64,000 bases of DNA from Tyto alba (GCF_018691265.1 NW_024881303.1:7867777-7931776), one strand, 5' to 3'; positions 27,228 through 39,945 are shown, counted from the first letter of the stretch. The notes: generated from the sequence alone by a model not told the origin. Numbers and translations are program-made.

Positions 27228-27244
27228 GTGTGTGTGTGTGTGTG
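27228..27244 (+). repeat. (TG)n microsatellite
   Basis: About eight TG units occur in the 17 kb intron, with a further short CA tract at about 27190-27200 upstream. Confidence 0.85.
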
Positions 27245-30138
27245 CATACATTAGGGTTTTCTTCTTCCCTAAATTTCCAGGTGATACTAGAGAAGGAAAA
27301 ACTAAATCAGAAGTGTACTCTCCTCTGCCTCTCCTGGTGAAAAGCCCATTGTTTCTCAGGAATCTTGCGTGATGGCTCCTAATGAAAGATAAATTTTATT
27401 ACTGTGTTTGTGTTGAGTGTGTGTGTGAGTTAAATCCAGGACTCCCTAGAGAGTACGGGGTTCAGTTGCTTATTTCTTGCCATTCTAAAGAAAGTCTGAG
27501 GAACTGATGTCTCACATGGTCAGAGCTCAGGACAGTCCAGTCTGGCTGGATGCAGGATAACAGCTTCAGCAGAGCCCTTGGAGATTCAGGTTGTGCTGCA
27601 GGTACTTACTATAATGGGCAGAGAAGAAGGAAGATTGGAGAGATACAAAAAACAAATTTTCTTAGGACATTCCACCCGGGCCCAGCTGAAGAAGAGAAAG
27701 CAAAGTTAACATTGAGCTGTGCTGCAGGAGGAGTAAACTACCCATCCTAAAGTGATGCCACCATGATTGCCCAAACCCTCGGTGAGGACCCCTTTTGTGT
27801 GTGCCGTGGCTTATTTTCAGAAAGGCTTCCTGGATGGTGAGTGCTCCGTGCTGAACCAGACTGGCCCCAGCACTGTAAGCAACTTGAAAATGCCATTAAT
27901 GAGGAGAGAAGACAGAGGCCAGGGTTTTCGCAGCAGAAGGACTTAGAGGCAGATTTTTTAACGTAATCAAAGTGAACAGTCTGAGGTGAGAGAGTAGTGG
28001 AGGGGAAAGGGCTGGTTTTGGACTGCTGGCAAGGATGTCTAAGTTCAGGAGAGATGGGGATGGTCCAAGCTGCCTACTCACTGCAGCTGCTCACCCTGAA
28101 CATCAGCACAGAGGGTGAGATCTTCTGAACTGTTCTTTGGAGAAGTTTATTCTTGTCATGCCCTGCAGTTGCTTGGGTTCCAGCACCCCTGAGTAGTGTG
28201 AGACCAGAACTAGCTGTCATCGGCTCACATACCACGGTAGGTGTCTGCACCCTCCCTGCACGCTACAGCAAGGAACACGACTCAAAATACCTGGACCGTG
28301 CTCTGCTTGGCACATCCAAGCTCAATGCCTGTGTTCTTCCTGCTGCCTTTGTACCTCGCCTGTTTCTTAAGTCCTGGACGGGTGGTTTGGCCACTGTGTG
28401 AGCTAAATCAACCCCCTCCCCCATGTTTGTGCTCCCCAGTTCTCTCCTGAACACTTAAAAGATGTGAAAAGAGGCAGCCAGACGCTGCTGGTGCAAGGTG
28501 GCCTACATTTCGTTTACATCACTCTGCACAAGGCATATGTCTCTCCTTTGCACTTACATCCTACGGATCTGGGCCAGGTTCTTTCTTTCTAACAGAAAAA
28601 GGCAGATAATCTGTTTCACATGCAGTGCTGGAACGGACAGAATGAACTTCTTTCTGAATGAACCAGATGCTGGGAGTATTTTTTAGACAAAGATGAAAAG
28701 GAAAAAGGACAACACAATGGTGGACCCACTGAAATCAAAGAGGGAACTAGATGAGTTCATTGCTTTATCCTCAGAGCTGAGGAGCCTGCTAACAAAGGCA
28801 GATATTAAAAATGCCTTCAAATATGCCAACAAATTATTCCTCTTTGGCATCTCTTCAGAGTTGGCAGGCTCCATAAATCCCCTTGCACAGTTTGATTAAG
28901 CTTTGGCTGTCAGAGTCAGGCCAATATTTGAATCTCTCTCTGAAAGTCTGGCTGATCTGTGGAAATGTTTTTTTTTGGGGGGGGTTGTTTTTTTTTTCCC
29001 CTCTATTTTGTGTTTTAGAAATGCTTTCATCTTGCATTTCCTGGTTGGCTCTGGAGCCTCTGCAGCAAAAACAGGACTCTGGAGCCTGTTGTTTCCCGAC
29101 TGGGAAGGAGTTCTACAGTTTTAAATGATCTCTTGTCTAGACCATTTTTGCCATAAACACACACTGTGGTGAAGTGACAAGGCTGTGCTCCACCACAGAT
29201 TGCTGTCTTACTCTTTTGCCTGAGCTTGCATATCCATCTCTGTAATACGCTGTCTCTTGCTCTTTGCCTCCTAATTCTCAGACAACAAACAGCTTTCCCC
29301 AGTGATTTTAATCTCTTCAGTCAATTGATCACACCCCTTTCTGAAGTGCTCCTCTTCCCCACAGTAATAGTCCCACGCTTCTGAATAATTCACTGTGAAA
29401 GAAAACTAAAGCCATCTCTATATAGCTTGCCAAGGCCAAATTCATCTTGAAGTAGTCATTAGGTCTTTCACCTTTCCCTTTCCAATAGGCTGAAATTAGC
29501 TTCTTGTTTAAGTCCGCAGCAGCATGCAGGCTCAGGTTTGCTTTATACCAAAAGTTCCTAACCCAGCCTATTGTAATGTCAGGTATGACTCAGCCTCCTT
29601 TCCTGCCAGGGATGGGGAAAAAAAATGAAGGAGCGTTCATTGTTCCGACTTTGTCTTCCCCCTCTTCCTTTTCTGCTTGCTCCTCGGTGCTTGGGAAGAA
29701 GCAGTTCCCGTGGCCAAGCCTAAGACTTGTGGCCAGGGCTCCCTTTTCAGCTCTGCCACAGTTAAACAGTGCGATTATAGACCCTCAAAGGTGTTTTGGT
29801 AAAGTCCACTGAAATTCAATCTTGAGGAAAGGCCCGAGGATTCCCTTGAGAAGCCGGGTACAACCTGGAGATGGGAATGATTGCTGAATGATGGGGCCAG
29901 CTCTTGCTGTGCAGCCCCCAGCGAAGGGCGACAGTCCATCTAACTGGGAGGTCTCAGCACCGCTACAGGCGCAACAAATCTCTGACTGACCAAGCTATTC
30001 AGGACTGTAGGTCTTACTTGTCCTTCCAGCTTTGAACTTTCTGACCTGCTGTGCCTTTTCAGGAACTTTAAAATTTAAAAGAATCGAAATATAACCAAGA
30101 CCACAAAAAAGCTCCTTTGAAGTATTTTCCTGTGATAC

Positions 30139-30160
30139 TTTTTTTTTTTTTTTTTTTTTT
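30139..30160 (+). repeat. Poly-T run, 22 bases
   Basis: A pure T homopolymer in the 17 kb intron. No retroposed body is seen on either side. Confidence 0.85.
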
Positions 30161-30867
30161 ACTTAATTGGCTTTTACAGGTTTGTGTGGGGCACTTTAGT
30201 CCCCTTTGTACTTGACCCTATGTAAATAGGCCACCCAGGGTTGTGTAATAGATTCCCAGTTCCTCTTGACAAGACTATCAGAAAAGGATTGATTGTCCTC
30301 CCGTGCAACCCTAGGGAGATTTTACCACTGCTTAAAACGAGAGTGGGATCATGCCCCCAGTCTGTTAATAAGTGCGATGCTCATTCTCCCCCCATGTTTG
30401 TGTTACTCTGATTGATGTATTGATTTAGTAATTGACCTGCATATCCCCATGTTGTACCTATAGTCCAATTGGGGTAATTGAAAAACAGCAGCTGGAGTTT
30501 GCTATTGTCTGAGCAGCCCGGGCAGCTGGTGACCCACGTGGGAACCAGGGTTGACTCATCAGTTCTGAAAACACAGATTTCTGGAGTGACATCTTGACCC
30601 AAACCTATGTTAAATATTCTGTATATCTAATGACTAAAGTTAATTTCTGTTTATTATTATTTATTACAGGAGTATCAAAGAGAGAAGTGTCAAAAATCAG
30701 TAGCTACCATCAGAGGCCAATGTGCATTTGATACTTGTGGCCTTTTCATTCTGCGTTAGTGTTGATAAGTTATGTGTTGATAAATGGAGAGAGACAGGGA
30801 AACAGGTAGTTTTCAGCACAGCAAGGAAGTTTTTAGCTATTCAGATAACATTTAATTTCCATATTTT

Positions 30868-30941
30868 GGGCCAAGTTCTCTCCTGGTCATAGTCAGCAAA
30901 GTTACGTCAGTTTACACCTCCAGGAGATTTGGAGCCAGATT
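30868..30941. repeat. Possible remnant of an old palindromic amniote repeat
   Basis: The piece begins GGGCCAAGTTCTCTCCTGG and ends TTACACCTCCAGGAGATTTG followed by GAGCCAGATT. This is the arrangement of a dispersed amniote element built from GGCCAAATTCT ... TTTACACC ... GGAGAATTTGGCC arms. Here one arm is degraded. Confidence 0.3.
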
Positions 30942-32028
30942 TGTCTGTCCCACACGTGAGTTGCTCTATCTACCTTGGTTTATTTTACTAGTCTCTCTTG
31001 CTCAGCACTGTTTGCAATACAGTTAATCCTTCTTGTTCCCTCGAGCTTTGACTGGGCGGCATCAAGCAGCCATTTCTGCACTAGGGGAAAGCGAGATCAC
31101 ATTTGTCTGCTTAATATCCACTGCACTGACATTTTGTCCTTCTTGCCTGTGGCTGGCACATTAAACATGCAACTGCTGTCATGCTTATTGTTACAGACTT
31201 CTGGCTTTTAAGAGCAGGGTTGAAGACTGGTTTTTACCTCCCTTTCCATTCCTTTTCTATCTGGAAAAGGAAATAATGGATATCTCACACTCTCTTCCTT
31301 CCCCGCTCCTTAAAATGCTTTCAGGGCAGTCTTGTACTTCTGAGCTCTGACCCTGCACTCACTAGACCTTCTCTGCAGTGAAGGATTTCACTTGCTTACA
31401 GTTTTCTGTAGCCAGGCCCCCAGCATGGGGGGTAGAAGCACCCTGTGCATGTGTGGGTTGCATTCTGGCTCCGCACCACAAAGAATTGCCCTGGTACAAA
31501 TCAGGCTTTTTAGCAATCGATCCTGCCGTGTGCAGGGTAGGAAGCTGAAATGCTGCGTGGCCTCTAATGGCTGCAATCAGACCAAATCCCCAGTGTACAA
31601 CAGAGGTAGCATTCCAGAGAGCCGCAATGACTCCAAGTCCTATTCTCAGCAGCACTATCCTCACCGAAGGTCAGTAGGACTCGGGCTCCCAAGTGCCTGG
31701 CTCACACGCACAGCCAAATTGCTGCAGCTTAAGTTACCAGGCACCATCTGAGCTGCTGTAAGTACAAGGACTTTCATGGGAGACCTCTCTGACCACCCTC
31801 CTCCCAGGGCTGTGCAGGTTCCGCTGACACCATTTAGTGAAATCAGGCTGTGCTGACTCCCTCGCTCCCTGTAAGCCACCTGTGTGTCTGGGCCCTGGTC
31901 TGCTCTCATGTGGGGAAGTGAGGCACGCTTGTGAGCATCGCCCTGGCAGGACTGTGATGGAGGGTGATAGGAGCCTTGCCCAGGAGAGCAAAAGACAAGA
32001 CTGGCCCAAAATGAGCAGCTTTTTATTT

Positions 32029-32053
32029 AAAAAAAAAAAAAAAAAAAAAAAAA
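32029..32053 (+). repeat. Poly-A run, 25 bases
   Basis: A pure A homopolymer in the 17 kb intron. The flanks do not form an obvious target-site duplication, and no gene-like body precedes it, so it is called a simple repeat and not a processed copy. Confidence 0.85.
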
Positions 32054-35000
32054 GAAGTCTTTTTGCTACACTAATCCCTCCTGTCTTCCAGTTATTAAAA
32101 ATAATACAGACATTAACAGACGGACCCATAGAGCCATCTTCTCCTTTGTTTAGAGGTGGATGATGGCTAATGAAACCCTGGGCTGTGAGGTTGTTTGCCT
32201 TACATAATAGGCGGCCAAACTCTTTTCAGCAACTGCAGCATTCAGTTGAGAGATTCATGGAGGGAAGCCTTAATTAGAGTAATTGCTCTATTTATATAAC
32301 GATTCCCTTTTGTCTGAGATCAAATAGATCTTTGAGAAATCTTATTTCCTTTCGAGTTAATTTCTGCCCTGTTAGTTTAGCTCATGAATCTTAATGAAGA
32401 TGAGCATGTTGGGTATCTCCTGATCTCCCTCCTCTCTCTATTACCAGAGGGGAGTCTGTGGGGCATTAATCTCCTGTGCTGCTGCTGTTTTTCACTTTGG
32501 TAGCAACATGGGAGAAACACCAACAGGCAGGAGATGTTAATGCCATGAACAGGGAAATCTTGCTTTCCTTTAACGGTTTGGGCTTGACTATTGCATTGGC
32601 ACAATCCTGGATAGGGGTCCTCTGAGGCATGTGGGGTGATGGAGAGGTGGTGAGACTGAGGGTCTGCTGTCGTATCCGTGACAGGCTGCTGTTGGGCTCC
32701 TGGCAAAATAAAGTATGATTTTTTCTGGGTCTCCGTTCCCTGCCTGTAAGATGGAGCAGAGCCTCCATCTCTACTATGTGCTTGCATTTGAAAGATGAGC
32801 TGCCCGGGGACACAGGCTTTCTCTAGCAAGGTAAATGCACCCTGCCCAAGGCAACAGGGTCCTGATGGGAGCTGATGCGTCTAAGACTTTCTTTAATACA
32901 AGAAATAATGATTTCTTCTTTGTCCAGATAGCTGACAATGTGAAGGAAATGGTCGAGCAGAAAGTTGTATTCCTCTTCCTGAAGTGCATTGCTTCTGTGA
33001 AGGGATCTGGGCTTGTTAGTGTTTTCTTAGAACGTGACGCAATTTCACACAATCTAGTCACAGCAATATTATTTATGAAATTAAATATCTTGATGCAAAT
33101 AGCACGCAGATGGGTTATGTAAAACCTATCAGGGATTCCAGTACTGAGAAAAGGGAACTTGTAAATTCAAGGAAATTAATGCTTGGAAACATCTGTTTTG
33201 TGCAAACATCCCTTCTGCGACTTCCAGGCCGTTAGGCTGATTTGCAGCCTCAAGAGGCTGAGACACAAGTTGCAATGCTGCCTGTGAGCAGAGGGGTCCA
33301 GTACAGCCTTGACCAGCAGACTGGGAAACCTGGAACCCCTCTCGGCATGGTCCAAGCCGTGTAGTGGGTGAAGGGGAGGAGTGGTGCATGTCCCCTGCTC
33401 TCCCTCACCTGCTCGCAGGCTGAACTCTCAGGGCTGATGCAGATTTTTCCTAGTGGTTGGCACTGCTATGTCTGTGTTTTTCCCTTGTAACTTCACGGGC
33501 CCTCCGTGGACTAATCTGCAGCTTTTAATTTCTTGTCATGGCTTGCTGCATTTTCTTTCAGTAAATGTTTTCAAATGATCTCATGAAGTCATGTTTTTGG
33601 CTCATTCCAGCTGCTGGTTTTGGCTGCGATGCTGCCAAGAGGGTTAGCTGAGGTCAGTGAGACTCTTGCTCAAGTTTGCTGCTCAGCAAACTGGTGTAGC
33701 CCAAGGAGACCCAGTCTGTGGGTGCTCCCGAGGGGCCCTTTACACTAGGAATGGAATAATTCCCCATGGTTGGATGTGATCACAGAGCAGTATCTTGGTG
33801 GCTTGGTTCAAATTTAAGATTGATATTCTTGCTATTGGTTTTGGTGGAGGAATCTTGGATTTGGGTGATTACATGTTTCTTTTTGCTCGGGAACATCTCT
33901 GATTTGCCTTCTTACTGTTGAGTTTTTTCTCTGTGTTTCTTCACTGAGCTCTGTGTGCCAAAGATTGAGATTCACGCTGGATTCTGGATTATCGTGCAGA
34001 ATTAGAGATACCCAGTAAACATTATGAGATGACATTCTGCTACAAAATACTTTCTGCTGAACATCATCTTTCATCACTTGCAAAAACGTTGAAGGATAGT
34101 ACTTTGAAGGACATTTAGGGCTATCCAACCTGTGAAGCAAGAGTCAAATTCTGACCTTCCTGTAGATGCTAGGAACAGTCAACACTTTGTAAGACATTTT
34201 CCAGCTGTTTCTGAATGCAGCCGAAGGGATCAGGTGAAAGATTAGCTGCCCTTCTGAAAACCTTTTCCCTGCACGGCCTGCATGAGTGCAGAGGGCAGCG
34301 TCTGTGTGCTCTGGGCACTCAGCTTTATCCCTCCTGCTGCAGAAGTGCCTCTTATATGGTCAGAGACAAGGGTATGGGCTCCAGCTACTTATCTCAGAGA
34401 TGAAGGCTGAGCTTGTAATTGTTCCTCAAAAATCCCAAGTTCTTTGTTCACTTTGCTGGAAGTGCCATCAGATAGCAGAGGCAGCATGAGACGGGCTGTC
34501 AGGTGCTACCCTATTGCAGCAGAGAAGTGTCAGTACTGCCTAAGGCAGAGAGAGAAGGATTCTTGGGCTTTTGAACCTTTCAGAGGTCATTATAGTCTTT
34601 TGTTTTTTCCTGACATACTGGACAACACAGACTGAAACTTAATTCATTTCTTCATCAGTGCAATAATTTGTGGTGAATTCAAATAGTGTTTGAGAGGGTT
34701 AGTTATTCGTTGGAGTGGAAACTGGCTTAAGTTTCATCCTTTAATTTTATATACCTGTTACAGTAAGGCAAGTAACTGTTCCAGTGCAAAACATCAGTAC
34801 TGTCTCTGTTGGAGTGACCGTTTGCATGCCTGCTTTTCAGCCCAATTGCCAAATAAAGACTGGAGCTGCTTCCCAGAGAAAACACCCCACCTTCACCAGG
34901 CTGTGATAGATCTACCGCCTCCAGAATTCACCAGGAGATTTTACATAAGGGAGGAGGAGCAATGGCCAACCTCTTGTTTTCTGTCGCAGCCTCTGGGCGT

Positions 35001-36157
35001 GGAGGTGTGTGTACATCCACAGGCTGAGTAACTTGCCAGGATGCTGTGGCTGCCCAGAATATGGGACCATAATTTCTTGTACTGCATGATACCATTCAAA
35101 GGCAGCGTTCTCAGTGCCGGTTCCCATGTGCAGATGCAACTGAGAGGTCTCAGCACAGCGTATGATATGTTTATCAGGGATGTGAGTTAATGATAAGAGA
35201 CCAACTGTCCTTTGAAACGATATCCGGCCCTTTTGCTGAAGCAGCCTAAGTTCAACTGCCACAAAAGGGAGGTTTCTTCACGTTGTGTTGATAGTCTTTG
35301 TAGAGTGTGTGATTTACTCACTTTCAGGGTCCTGCTAGCCTGCTTTAGGCACTTACAGTGGCTGGGAAACAAGCTTAGAGAAACCTGTCCAGAGTGGTGC
35401 TGGTGGGTCACGCCAGCCCTAGATACCCGTGTGCTTCAAAGTCCTGTTTTTACAGAGCAGGAGAGGCAGCAGCACTGAGCTCGTGCCTGACAGCTGGGGA
35501 AGGTGCTGTTTGATCGGGTGTCCCACAGGTCTGCTCACTCCATGCAGAGGCAAGGATGAATTCAGAGGGGTTTCGTGTCAGCCCGGCATTGCTCTCAGCA
35601 GCCAGCTAGGGGAACGTGTTCCAGCAGTGGGTGAATTTGAAGCCTTCGCTCTCCTCCTGCCTCCTTTGGGCACGCGGTGCGGAGTAGGTGGTGTCTAGAG
35701 TTACCCAACTGAGATTTCTCAATCTGCGGGTCCAATGCTCAAATTGGAGCTGACTAGTTGAATTTGAACAGGCATTTTGTTTTGAATGTAATGTTTTGCT
35801 TTTTCAGAGCTCAAAACAACCCACCTGAAGGGATGGCCCTTGCCTAATCCCCATTGTCCCAACAAAAACCGTGTTTTAAGCAGCCAGGAATGCATTTATG
35901 TTGGCTCTCAGCTCGTTGTGTTGCATGCCTTCGCTTGGTGCAGTTTTGGCATCATGTGGAATAAAGCAAGCAAAGAGGAATGTAAACACACTTTTATGTC
36001 CCAGGGCTCTGAACTGGTTTGGGAATGGGCGGTCCAGTTCAGGTTTTGGTCTTATATGGTTGAGCATGAATGGGAACACAAGTGTGATACCAGCCCTTTT
36101 CAGAGACATTTGCTTTCATGATTTTGTTTTTCCTTTCCACATTTAGCAGAAGTTTCC

Positions 36158-36232
36158 TGGTATAATGCAGGCGGTGAGAGGTCAGGAGCCAGGAGACATG
36201 GGACTTATTCCCAGCTCCTTTCTCTTTTTTGT
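36158..36232 (+). repeat. MIR-like tRNA-derived SINE head
   Basis: GTCAGGAGCCAGGAGACATG followed by GGACTTATTCCCAGCTCCTT is the tRNA-like head of an amniote MIR-type SINE (GGGAGCCAGGAGACCTGGGTTCTATTCCCAGCTC). The core beyond it is lost or too diverged to see. Confidence 0.55.
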
Positions 36233-38313
36233 CTTGTCTTTTTGGACTGTTTTGGTCTATACCACTCCCAGCATCAGTGAGCTCTGATCTTGTTTGAGCC
36301 TTCTAGATGTTCCAGCAATGCAAATAAGAGCTAGTGAGGTGCAGATATCCATCTGTGGGGACAAAGAAGCTGGGCAGGGAGTTTCTAGAGAAAGACAGGG
36401 CTGCCAGGAGAATTCTGGCCTGTTTTGCAAACCAAAGAAGTTTAGTTCAAGACTTGAAAAGGCTTGTCTGAACCAGGTCTCTGAGAGATGTTGGCTTGAC
36501 CCATTTCTTGTTTGGAAACCAAGCTGTTGTCTGGGGGTCTGTATCCCACAGAAATTTGGGGGCAGTCTCTTGGGAAACAAATCGTGTTTGGGTTCTGCTG
36601 GTAGAAAGGGAGAATAACAGGTTGAAAGAGTTGGAAATAGAGAGAAGTTCTGCTTGTCCTTGGGCCTGACCCTGGAAATGCTGCATAACTGAGGGCTTGA
36701 AGAGTCCGGAGGAGCATGGGGAGACCCCACCTGCATGGAGCCATGTTGGCTTTGTTCCTCTCCTGGTGGCTGCTCTTACAAATCTGGATGCACCCAGCAG
36801 CTCTTTCTGCTGATGTTTTGGGTGGAATGGTGGAAACCAGTTCTGCCGTAGGGAGTCCCATGGCAGCACACGACCTTGACAGACTCGGGAGGTCAGGCTG
36901 GAGCTGGGGTTTCTGTGCAAGTGTCAGCAGAGTCTGGGGTCCTGCAAGGCCTCAGCTGCTGATGCCTCATCTGCTTTGGCTCTGAAGCCCTCAGGGTGTG
37001 GTATTGGGGAAGACTTCTAAAATGAATCTGTCAGTCATCTGTCTTCTCTCTGCCTTCTCTCTAGGTAGGGAGTGACTAGACTTTTTATCTGCTCATCCTG
37101 GGAGAATTTGTACCTTCTGAAAAGCTCCTACAGTCAGAATGAAGTTGGTCTCTTGCTGCACCTCCCCTTCTTTTCATTTCCCCATTGCCGAGATGCAGCA
37201 GACTTGGTCATTCCTGAAACAGTGACCGATTGTCTGGTTTGGCTGGTTCAGCTATTTGCTAAACATAATGCTCTTTCATCTTCGAGGAAATCGTCTGGAC
37301 ACCTCCACCAGAGTGGAGCTTGCTTTATGCTGCTCTTTCAATAGGCAAATAAAAGCGGCTGTTTTCCCAGTTTAAACATAACCTCATTTCTCTAATGAAT
37401 TAGAAATACTTGTGGGGAGGGGAAAGATTGTTTCTTTACTGAAATTTTAAGAATTATAATCCTAAATTAACAAGCCAACTAACCCTTTTCCTGCCTGGGG
37501 AAAGGATTCCCTTCCTCCCCCAATATTTCCCTTCCCCTTAAGAAATACCTGCAGCACTCACACTTCATCACTCTTGTGGGGACCTACAGGGCACCCGCCA
37601 GGGCCCTCTCGCACCGTGTGCGTGATGTATGGCTTTTCTCATTGCTCCCTGGCAAATCAGGGCACTTTGGCTGAGGGTTGAGATTTCTTTTCACTGGTAG
37701 CAGAGTAAAAATGTTGCAATAAATTAATCCTCTTTTAGAGTTTCGCTATCAAGAGAGGAGATGGTCACCTGTCTGCTCTCATCTGCTCAGGGTTTGGGGG
37801 GGCTCTAAAATCCAGCGCCTTGCTCATTTTCCTCTGTTTCCTGAGATGACAGGAAGGAAAGCGTAGGCTTCTGGCTGCGCTTCAGCAGGCTGAGGTTTAG
37901 GAAAAAGACACAGCTCAGGACTGACTCCAGTCCAAAGCCTGGCTGGCTGGTGAGCAGCATTTGAGAAGAAGTTTGCATTCCTGAGAAATTGATACAGAAA
38001 TAAATAACCACCAAACCCACTGTACAACATTTATAATGTTGCAAACAATGCAATTCAACTTTCTTTTCTTACTGTGGTAACCAAGGATTTGACCAAAAGA
38101 GAAAGAAACTAGAAGAAATACACCCTGACTTTTTCCTCTAGAGAATGAGTCAAGTTCCTTGCACGCGGTTCCAGTAGAATGAAATTGAGAAGTCTGGCCA
38201 GCAGCTGGGTTCAACAGGAAAGCTGAGGACAAGCTTTTGTGCGACTGCTAATAGGTCCCTCTCCCGTGGCCCTGCCGGATGGGAGGAAACAAACAGCCCT
38301 TTTTGTTTTGCAG

Positions 38314-38457
38314 TTCATGACGAAGAACCCCAACATGCGGCTGGGCAGCCCGGGCCTGGGCGGCGAGAGCGCGATTCTGCGCCACCCCTACTTCAAAGAT
38401 CTGGACTGGGACCTGCTGAACCAGCGTCAGATGGAGCCGCCGTTCAGGCCCCGAATT
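38314..38457 (+). CDS. PRKCH: PRKCH coding exon: kinase alpha-H/alpha-I and start of C-terminal tail
   Basis: The exon has 144 bases, or 48 codons, in phase 0 at both ends. It begins FMTKNPNMRLGSPGLGG and ends QMEPPFRPRI. It holds the conserved RLG (residues 9-11) whose Arg ion-pairs with the Glu of the APE motif two exons earlier. It also holds the HPYF/DW segment that ends the kinase fold and the PPFRPRI entry into the AGC-kinase tail. The loop after RLG reads GSPGLGGES where human PKC eta has GSLTQGGEH, so this surface loop is the least conserved part. The exon is clearly richer in GC and CpG than the surrounding intron (many CTG, GGC and GCG codons). The donor is GTATGTGAAG. Intron retention would end after nine codons, at 38479-38481. 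Confidence 0.97.
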
Positions 38458-38605
38458 GTATGTGAAGGAGGGGGGCGGTGAGGGAAGGGATCTCTGTTTT
38501 GTTTAGTTTGGGTTTGTTTTTTTTTTTCCCCATTTCTGGGCTCTATAAACAGGTTTATTCCCACGAGACAGGAAAGGATGTGAAGGAGGGGCGGCCTTGA
38601 CACAA

Positions 38606-38790
38606 AAAGCCCTGGCCCAGGAGCCAGGAGATGATGTCTCTGGTCTTGGCTTGGCTGCTGGTTCGCCACCTGATGTCGTGCAGGTTGCTTTTCCCCTCCA
38701 CGCTGGATTTTCAAAGGCAGCTCAGCCAAAAGTTGCAGGTTTGTGAAAGCAACTGCAGCAAGATTAGGCACCTGACTACCCTTTGCCTTG
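38606..38790 (+). repeat. Old composite repeat remnant (SINE-like head, then palindromic-type element)
   Basis: CCCAGGAGCCAGGAGATGAT begins like the MIR-type heads elsewhere in the window. After it, GGATTTTCAAAGGCAGC and GATTAGGCACCTGACTACCC resemble an old amniote repeat that combines TTTTCAAAGG with TAGGCACCTAA. Both parts are diverged, so the family names are uncertain. Confidence 0.3.
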
Positions 38791-39516
38791 CCCCAAATAT
38801 AAAACGGTGTGAGTAATCCTCATCCTGCCTGCTCCACCTACCACTTCACAACTGGGCTGTCTGTCTCTCATCTCTCTCTGTACAGCACCCAGCGCAGTTC
38901 CCTGCGCAGGCTGTTGAGTGGTTCAGATGGCAGACAGGCTGCAGAGGACACAGCACTGCCCCTTCTCCCAGCGGTGCTGCACAGCCCTAAGGATGCTCTG
39001 TGATGGGAGAGTGCTGCTCTCTGTTGAGAGCCTTTCCCAGGTTGTCTCTCTGGCTTCTTTGCCTTTGAAATTGCCACCTGGAGTGGCTTTGTCTCGTTCT
39101 GTGGTTACTCTGCAAGCTCTTAGTGGCAATGGTCAACCCAGTCCTGCTCCATGTAGATCACAGGGTGCAGAATCAGGCACTCTGGGGAGCTGCTGCAGCT
39201 CAAGATCAGGCTCTTGAGTTGTTCCTTGACCTGAATCAAAGGCTACGGGAGCATCCTCATTCTGCCATCAGCTGGGTAGGATCTGGAAACACTGGACTTC
39301 AATGTCAGTAAAAAAATCTTGTTCTGGATGCAGGAAAAACACACGCCTTGTCAAAATGTGCCACAAACCCGGTTTGTGTGTGTGCATTGTAAACAGTCCC
39401 ACTCTGCGGTGTGCAGTAAGGAATCCAGCACCTGGAGGCAAGCCATTTGTCTTCCCACGGCCCAGTAATTCACTATTGTGCAAGTTTAACGGCTCGCTCA
39501 CAGAGGAGTGCACACA

Positions 39517-39528
39517 CCCCCCCCCCCC
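39517..39528 (+). repeat. Poly-C run, 12 bases
   Basis: A C homopolymer preceded by CACACA and followed by A5, inside the last PRKCH intron. Length is likely to be polymorphic or mis-sequenced. Confidence 0.8.
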
Positions 39529-39743
39529 AAAAAGACGCTCTGCAGATAAGGAGGGACTCTGTGGAGTCAGCTAATTGGAAACGCGGCTGGTAACGGCTCA
39601 GAATGGCTGGGTCTGTGCTGCCACTTGAGGGAAGGAGCTGATTTATGTGCCCTGTCCTGCCGTGTCCAGGCAGGCAACACATCAGATGTGGTGTCAGTTA
39701 AATCAGAGAGGGGTTCGCCTGTCAGAAGCCTGCAGGGGCTCTA

Positions 39744-39815
39744 AAAGGGTTTACGCTGGAAGAGGCTCTCTGGGGCCACTCAGCTGCTCCCAGTCCAACC
39801 CCAGAAAAAGCTCTC
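39744..39815 (-). repeat. Possible CR1-like LINE fragment
   Basis: GGGTTTACGCTGGAAGAGGC, followed further on by CCCAGTCCAACCCCAG, has the order and spacing of reverse-complement CR1 3' sequence. It lies within the last PRKCH intron, about 130 bases upstream of the terminal exon. It is more diverged than the piece near 1.67 kb. Confidence 0.35.
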
Positions 39816-39945
39816 GGTAAGCTCAGCCTGGATCATGGAGGTGATGGTTTATTGCACTCAAGACTGGACTAAAGATGCAGAGCAGGGATCAAGCAGATGA
39901 TACATACTTTTGACATATCTTTCCTTTGTCTTTTCTGTTTGACAG

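Larger units (their letters stand above)
21046..38313 (+). other. PRKCH: PRKCH intron, 17268 bases, phase 0
   Basis: This is the largest complete intron, between the alpha-G exon (donor GTGAGT) and the alpha-H/alpha-I exon (acceptor TTTTGTTTTGCAG, strongly pyrimidine-rich). Contents seen are MIR-like SINE pieces near 21.8 and 36.2 kb, a SINE head in reverse near 23.8 kb, a (TG)n run near 27.2 kb, long T and A runs near 30.1 and 32.0 kb, an old palindromic repeat-like piece near 30.9 kb and an AT-rich block at 32.19-32.41 kb with paired transcription factor motifs. No additional coding exon is recognisable. The frame is continuous across the intron without one. Confidence 0.9.
38458..39945 (+). 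other. PRKCH: PRKCH intron, 1488 bases, phase 0
   Basis: This is the last intron. The donor is GTATGT, and the acceptor follows a long pyrimidine tract (about 39919-39940) ending GACAG. It contains an old SINE-like piece near 38.6 kb, a 12-base C run at 39517-39528 followed by A's, and a CR1-like fragment near 39.75 kb. The T-rich stretch just after the donor (38517-38529) and the C run are the only low-complexity parts. I see no exon inside. Confidence 0.88.

Noticed and set aside
32029..32053. Poly-A run as the tail of a processed pseudogene
   Set aside because: The preceding bases carry no coding similarity and no target-site duplication is visible.
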